Shown one piece after another: positions 6,428-8,817 of a stretch of DNA of 8,817 nucleotides. The translations under genes were made by a program, and so were the position numbers. The stretch is from positions 1 to 8,817 of the forward strand of contig JAEZDA010000115.1 in assembly GCA_023433345.1 (NCBI GenBank), given 5' to 3'. Each line of letters starts with the position of its first letter. Positions within the stretch are counted from its first letter, which is position 1. The stretch comes from Bacteroidota bacterium (GTDB lineage Bacteria > Bacteroidota > Bacteroidia > Chitinophagales > Chitinophagaceae). The notes beneath the pieces are model-generated. The model ran no database searches. It was not told where the DNA came from and saw only the letters and a program-made list of their open reading frames with translations.

Positions 6428-8056
6428 ATGAACATTGAATTCAACAAGAACGAAGATGCCCTGAAGCTATCCTGGAGCAGAATAAAGCGCAAACTCGAGA
6501 AGATTTACGAAGGTGGCGGAGCGAAAGCTGCTCAAAAGCAGAAAGAAAAAAACAAGATGACCGCTCGCGAAAGGATCGCTTATTTGTGCGATGCAGATAA
6601 ACCTTTTATAGAGATCGGCGCCTTTGCAGGATATGAAATGTATGAAGAATATGGAGGCTGCCCGGCAGGCGGCACGGTTAGCGGTGTCGGTTATATTTCA
6701 GGAAGGCAATGCGTGGTTGTTGCAAACGATCAGACCGTGAAGGCCGGAGCATGGTTCCCTATCACAGGTAAAAAGAACCTGAGGATGCAGGAAATTGCGA
6801 TGGAAAATAATTTACCCATCGTTTACGTGGTTGACAGTGCGGGTGTTTTCCTGCCGATGCAAGACGAGATCTTTCCCGATAAAGAAAATTTCGGTCGCAT
6901 TTTCCGCAACAATGCCCGCATGAGTGCAATGGGCATCTCTCAGATAGCAGTTGTTACCGGTGCCTGCGTGGCGGGTGGAGCTTATCTTCCTATTATGAGC
7001 GATGAAACTCTTATGGTGGAAGGCAATGGATCGATCTTCCTCGCCGGACCATACCTCGTTAAAGCCGCCATCGGTGAGGATATTGATGCCGAAAAACTTG
7101 GCGGTGCAGCTACGCACAATGAAATTTCCGGCATTGCAGATTACCAGTTTAAAACCGAGGAGGAATGTTTCGACCAGGTTAAAAGAATTATCAGCAAACT
7201 TTCAATGCCAGGGCATACGGGCTTCAACCGGGTTCAACCTGAAATGCCCTCGATGAAAGAAGGCGACATCTATGGTGTTCTCAGTGAAGGCAATACCAAG
7301 CCCTATGATATGGAATCGATCATTCACTGTATTACAGACGCCGAAAGCTTCGATGAGTTTAAAAAAGATTATGGTAAAACTATTCTTTGCGGCTATGCGA
7401 GAATAGATGGCTGGGCAGTGGGAATTGTGGCAAACCAGAGGCTTATCGTAAAAAATAAAAAAGGTGAGATGCAACTCGGCGGCGTCATTTACAACGACAG
7501 TGCAGACAAGGCCGCTCGATTTATAATGAACTGCAATCAGAAAAAGATACCTCTTGTTTTTCTCCAGGATGTAACAGGCTTCATGGTTGGAAGCCGAAGT
7601 GAACATTCCGGCATAATTAAAGATGGGGCAAAACTTGTAAATGCTGTGGCAAATTCAGTGGTGCCAAAAATCACTATAGTGATTGGCAACTCGTATGGAG
7701 CGGGCAATTATGCCATGTGCGGCAAGGCCTACGACCCCAGGTTCATCTATGCCTGGCCGACGGCAAAGATCGCGGTGATGGGCGGTGAACAGGCTGCTAA
7801 AACGATGCTGCAAATACAGGTGGCAGGCATGAAGGCGAAGGGGCAAACAGTAACTGCTGAAGAGGAAAAAGCGATCCTGGAAAAAATAACGGCGAATTAC
7901 AATCATCAAACACAACCTGAATACGCGGCCTCACGCCTATGGGTAGACGCAATTATCGACCCCGGCGAAACCAGGCGCTATATTTCAGAAGGTATTAGTG
8001 CCGCAAACAATAATCCTCACATGGAAGAATTTAAAACCGGCGTATTCCAGGTTTAA
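6428..8056 (+). CDS. Acyl-CoA carboxylase carboxyltransferase (beta) subunit, methylcrotonyl-CoA carboxylase type
   Basis: The 542-residue carboxyltransferase subunit of a biotin-dependent acyl-CoA carboxylase. It moves the carboxyl group from carboxybiotin to an acyl-CoA, probably 3-methylcrotonyl-CoA in leucine breakdown. Both crotonase-like halves are complete. The N half has TARERI (45-50), VVDSAGVFLP (134-143) and TGACVAGGAYLP (177-188). The C half has FLQDVTGFMVG (378-388), GNSYGAGNYAMCG (420-432), YAWPTAKIAVMGGEQAA (441-457) and IIDPGETR (509-516). FLQxxTGFMVG and GAGNYxMCGxAYxPRF are the MCC/geranyl-CoA form rather than the propionyl-CoA form (VPGFLPG, GGAYDVM). The length is normal. 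It needs a biotin-carrying alpha subunit, which is not in this window. ATG 6428 is chosen because an in-frame stop lies at 6398-6400 with no ATG between. The stop overlaps the RNase HI start. Confidence 0.92.
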   Translation: MNIEFNKNEDALKLSWSRIKRKLEKIYEGGGAKAAQKQKEKNKMTARERIAYLCDADKPFIEIGAFAGYEMYEEYGGCPAGGTVSGVGYISGRQCVVVANDQTVKAGAWFPITGKKNLRMQEIAMENNLPIVYVVDSAGVFLPMQDEIFPDKENFGRIFRNNARMSAMGISQIAVVTGACVAGGAYLPIMSDETLMVEGNGSIFLAGPYLVKAAIGEDIDAEKLGGAATHNEISGIADYQFKTEEECFDQVKRIISKLSMPGHTGFNRVQPEMPSMKEGDIYGVLSEGNTKPYDMESIIHCITDAESFDEFKKDYGKTILCGYARIDGWAVGIVANQRLIVKNKKGEMQLGGVIYNDSADKAARFIMNCNQKKIPLVFLQDVTGFMVGSRSEHSGIIKDGAKLVNAVANSVVPKITIVIGNSYGAGNYAMCGKAYDPRFIYAWPTAKIAVMGGEQAAKTMLQIQVAGMKAKGQTVTAEEEKAILEKITANYNHQTQPEYAASRLWVDAIIDPGETRRYISEGISAANNNPHMEEFKTGVFQV

Positions 8057-8514
8057 TGCACATCCAATTATATACTGATGGCGCAGCGCGGGGAAATCCG
8101 GGCAGGGGTGGTTATGGAGTTGTATTAATTTATGGTAATCATCGCCGCGAATTGTCCGGAGGTTTCTTACATACTACCAACAACAGGATGGAACTTCTTG
8201 CTGTAATAGAAGGATTGAAGGCAATAAAAAACCGCGACATACCCGTAACCATTTACTCTGACAGCAAATATGTAGTAGACGCCATTGAAAAAGGCTGGTT
8301 AAAAAACTGGCTGCGAACTGATTTTAAAGGCGGAAAGAAAAATAAAGACCTGTGGCTGGAATTTGCGAAGGTGGCCAAACCTTTTAAGCTCACTTTGAAA
8401 TGGGTGAAAGGCCATGCTGAAAATGAACACAATAACCGATGCGATGAACTTGCAACAGCGGCAGCAGACGGCAGAGATTTGATACCCGATGAGGGATATG
8501 GGAATGGCTCGTAG
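8056..8514 (+). CDS. rnhA: Ribonuclease HI
   Basis: A 152-residue cytoplasmic endonuclease that cuts the RNA strand of RNA-DNA hybrids, removing R-loops and replication primers with Mg2+. All active-site residues are visible: Asp8 in YTDGAARGNPG, Glu46 in NNRMELLAV, Asp69 in YSDSKYVVDAI, His120 in WVKGHAENEHNN and Asp130 in RCDELA. They match E. coli D10, E48, D70, H124 and D134 in order and spacing. The basic handle (KGWLKNWLRTDFKGGKKNKDLW, 79-100) for hybrid binding is present. Length matches single-domain RNase HI. The ATG shares its A with the TAA of the carboxylase gene (TAATG at 8054-8058), so translation is probably coupled, although the functions are unrelated. Confidence 0.96.
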   Translation: MHIQLYTDGAARGNPGRGGYGVVLIYGNHRRELSGGFLHTTNNRMELLAVIEGLKAIKNRDIPVTIYSDSKYVVDAIEKGWLKNWLRTDFKGGKKNKDLWLEFAKVAKPFKLTLKWVKGHAENEHNNRCDELATAAADGRDLIPDEGYGNGS

Positions 8515-8544
8515 ATTCGGAAGGCAAGGCTTCAAGTAACCGCG

Positions 8545-8563
8545 GAACGCTCACCGAGAGTTC
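8545..8563. terminator. Weak hairpin between convergent rnhA and DUF6580-like gene
   Basis: GAACGCTC and GAGAGTTC form an 8-bp stem with one mismatch around a 3-nt loop. On the plus strand a short TTTT follows about 8 nt later, too far for a textbook intrinsic terminator. On the minus strand no T-run follows. Its place in the 62-bp gap between two converging genes makes a termination role plausible but unproven. Confidence 0.25.
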
Positions 8564-8576
8564 AATTCGCTTTTAA

Positions 8577-8817
8577 TTAAGCCAATGCTTTTTGAGCTTT
8601 TGCCCTCTTAACTATGCTGTAGGTTCCAAACAAAATACCACAGTACACAAGGTCTGCAACAACACCATTTTTCAGGAAAGGCAGTCCCGCAACCAGGCTA
8701 TCACGCAAACCGGAGATATCTGATGCATACACACCCGGTTGGAACATCCAAACACTTGCATTGCTGATGAAGAAGAATATGAGTGAGGAAGCTATTGAAA
8801 ACCCACCTACATTAAGC
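8577..8817 (-). CDS. DUF6580-like multi-pass membrane protein, C-terminal part (5' end outside window)
   Basis: On the minus strand a frame is open from the right edge to a TAA at 8579-8577, giving 79 residues plus part of a codon. It starts mid-protein with LNVGGFSIASSLIFFFISN, a membrane segment. SVWMFQPGVYASDISGLRDSL, AGLPFLKNGVVADLVYCGILFG (second membrane segment) and a basic cytosolic end, VKRAKAQKALA, follow. The pattern FFFISNxxVW ... AGLPFxxNxxxxDLVY matches, from memory, the C terminus of the DUF6580 putative transport proteins common in Bacteroidota; these are small polytopic proteins without a defined substrate. The missing N-terminal part would probably hold a few more membrane helices. 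It converges on rnhA across a 62-bp gap. Confidence 0.7.
   Translation of the reverse strand, partial: LNVGGFSIASSLIFFFISNASVWMFQPGVYASDISGLRDSLVAGLPFLKNGVVADLVYCGILFGTYSIVKRAKAQKALA

Noticed and set aside
7202..7606. 134-codon minus-strand open frame inside the carboxylase gene
   Set aside because: It is antisense to strongly conserved carboxyltransferase codons and has no recognisable protein features.

Overview
The window looks like ordinary chromosome of a Bacteroidota bacterium, most likely of the Chitinophagaceae/Sphingobacteriia type. This rests on moderate GC content, few Shine-Dalgarno sequences, a tRNA promoter of the TTTG / TAnnTTTG style, and proteins typical of that phylum (a PepSY-like periplasmic protein, paired DUF2157-type membrane proteins, a DUF6580-type protein). 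I assign this from the sequence alone; no database was searched. I see no mobile element, CRISPR array, phage gene or toxin-antitoxin module.

Left part (1-2668). The 3' two thirds of a tRNA1(Val) adenine-37 N6-methyltransferase gene (trmN6) enters from the left edge. It overlaps tail to tail with a minus-strand NAD(P)-binding dehydrogenase of the lysine-forming saccharopine dehydrogenase / alanine dehydrogenase class. Upstream of that, also on the minus strand, are a tRNA-Leu(CAA) gene with its own promoter and a clear intrinsic terminator, then an SRPBCC/AHSA1-like protein. A possible 45-codon ORF ends 1 nt before that gene.

Middle part (2749-6387). A secreted PepSY-like protein (+) converges on a two-gene minus-strand operon of multi-pass membrane proteins. 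The two membrane genes overlap by ATGA, and the second product ends in an unusual glycine-rich tail. Diverging from this operon is a plus-strand pair of small secreted proteins of unknown function, also joined by ATGA.

Right part (6428-8817). A complete methylcrotonyl-CoA-carboxylase-type carboxyltransferase (beta) subunit is followed by ribonuclease HI with a TAATG stop/start overlap. The C-terminal end of a minus-strand DUF6580-like membrane protein runs off the right edge.

The genes do not form one pathway. They are short transcription units of housekeeping function (tRNA modification, tRNA, RNase HI), catabolism (acyl-CoA carboxylase, dehydrogenase) and lineage-specific envelope proteins. 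No convincing new multi-gene system is visible. The best leads are the two-gene membrane operon with its Gly-rich tail, the two-gene secreted pair and the candidate small ORF.
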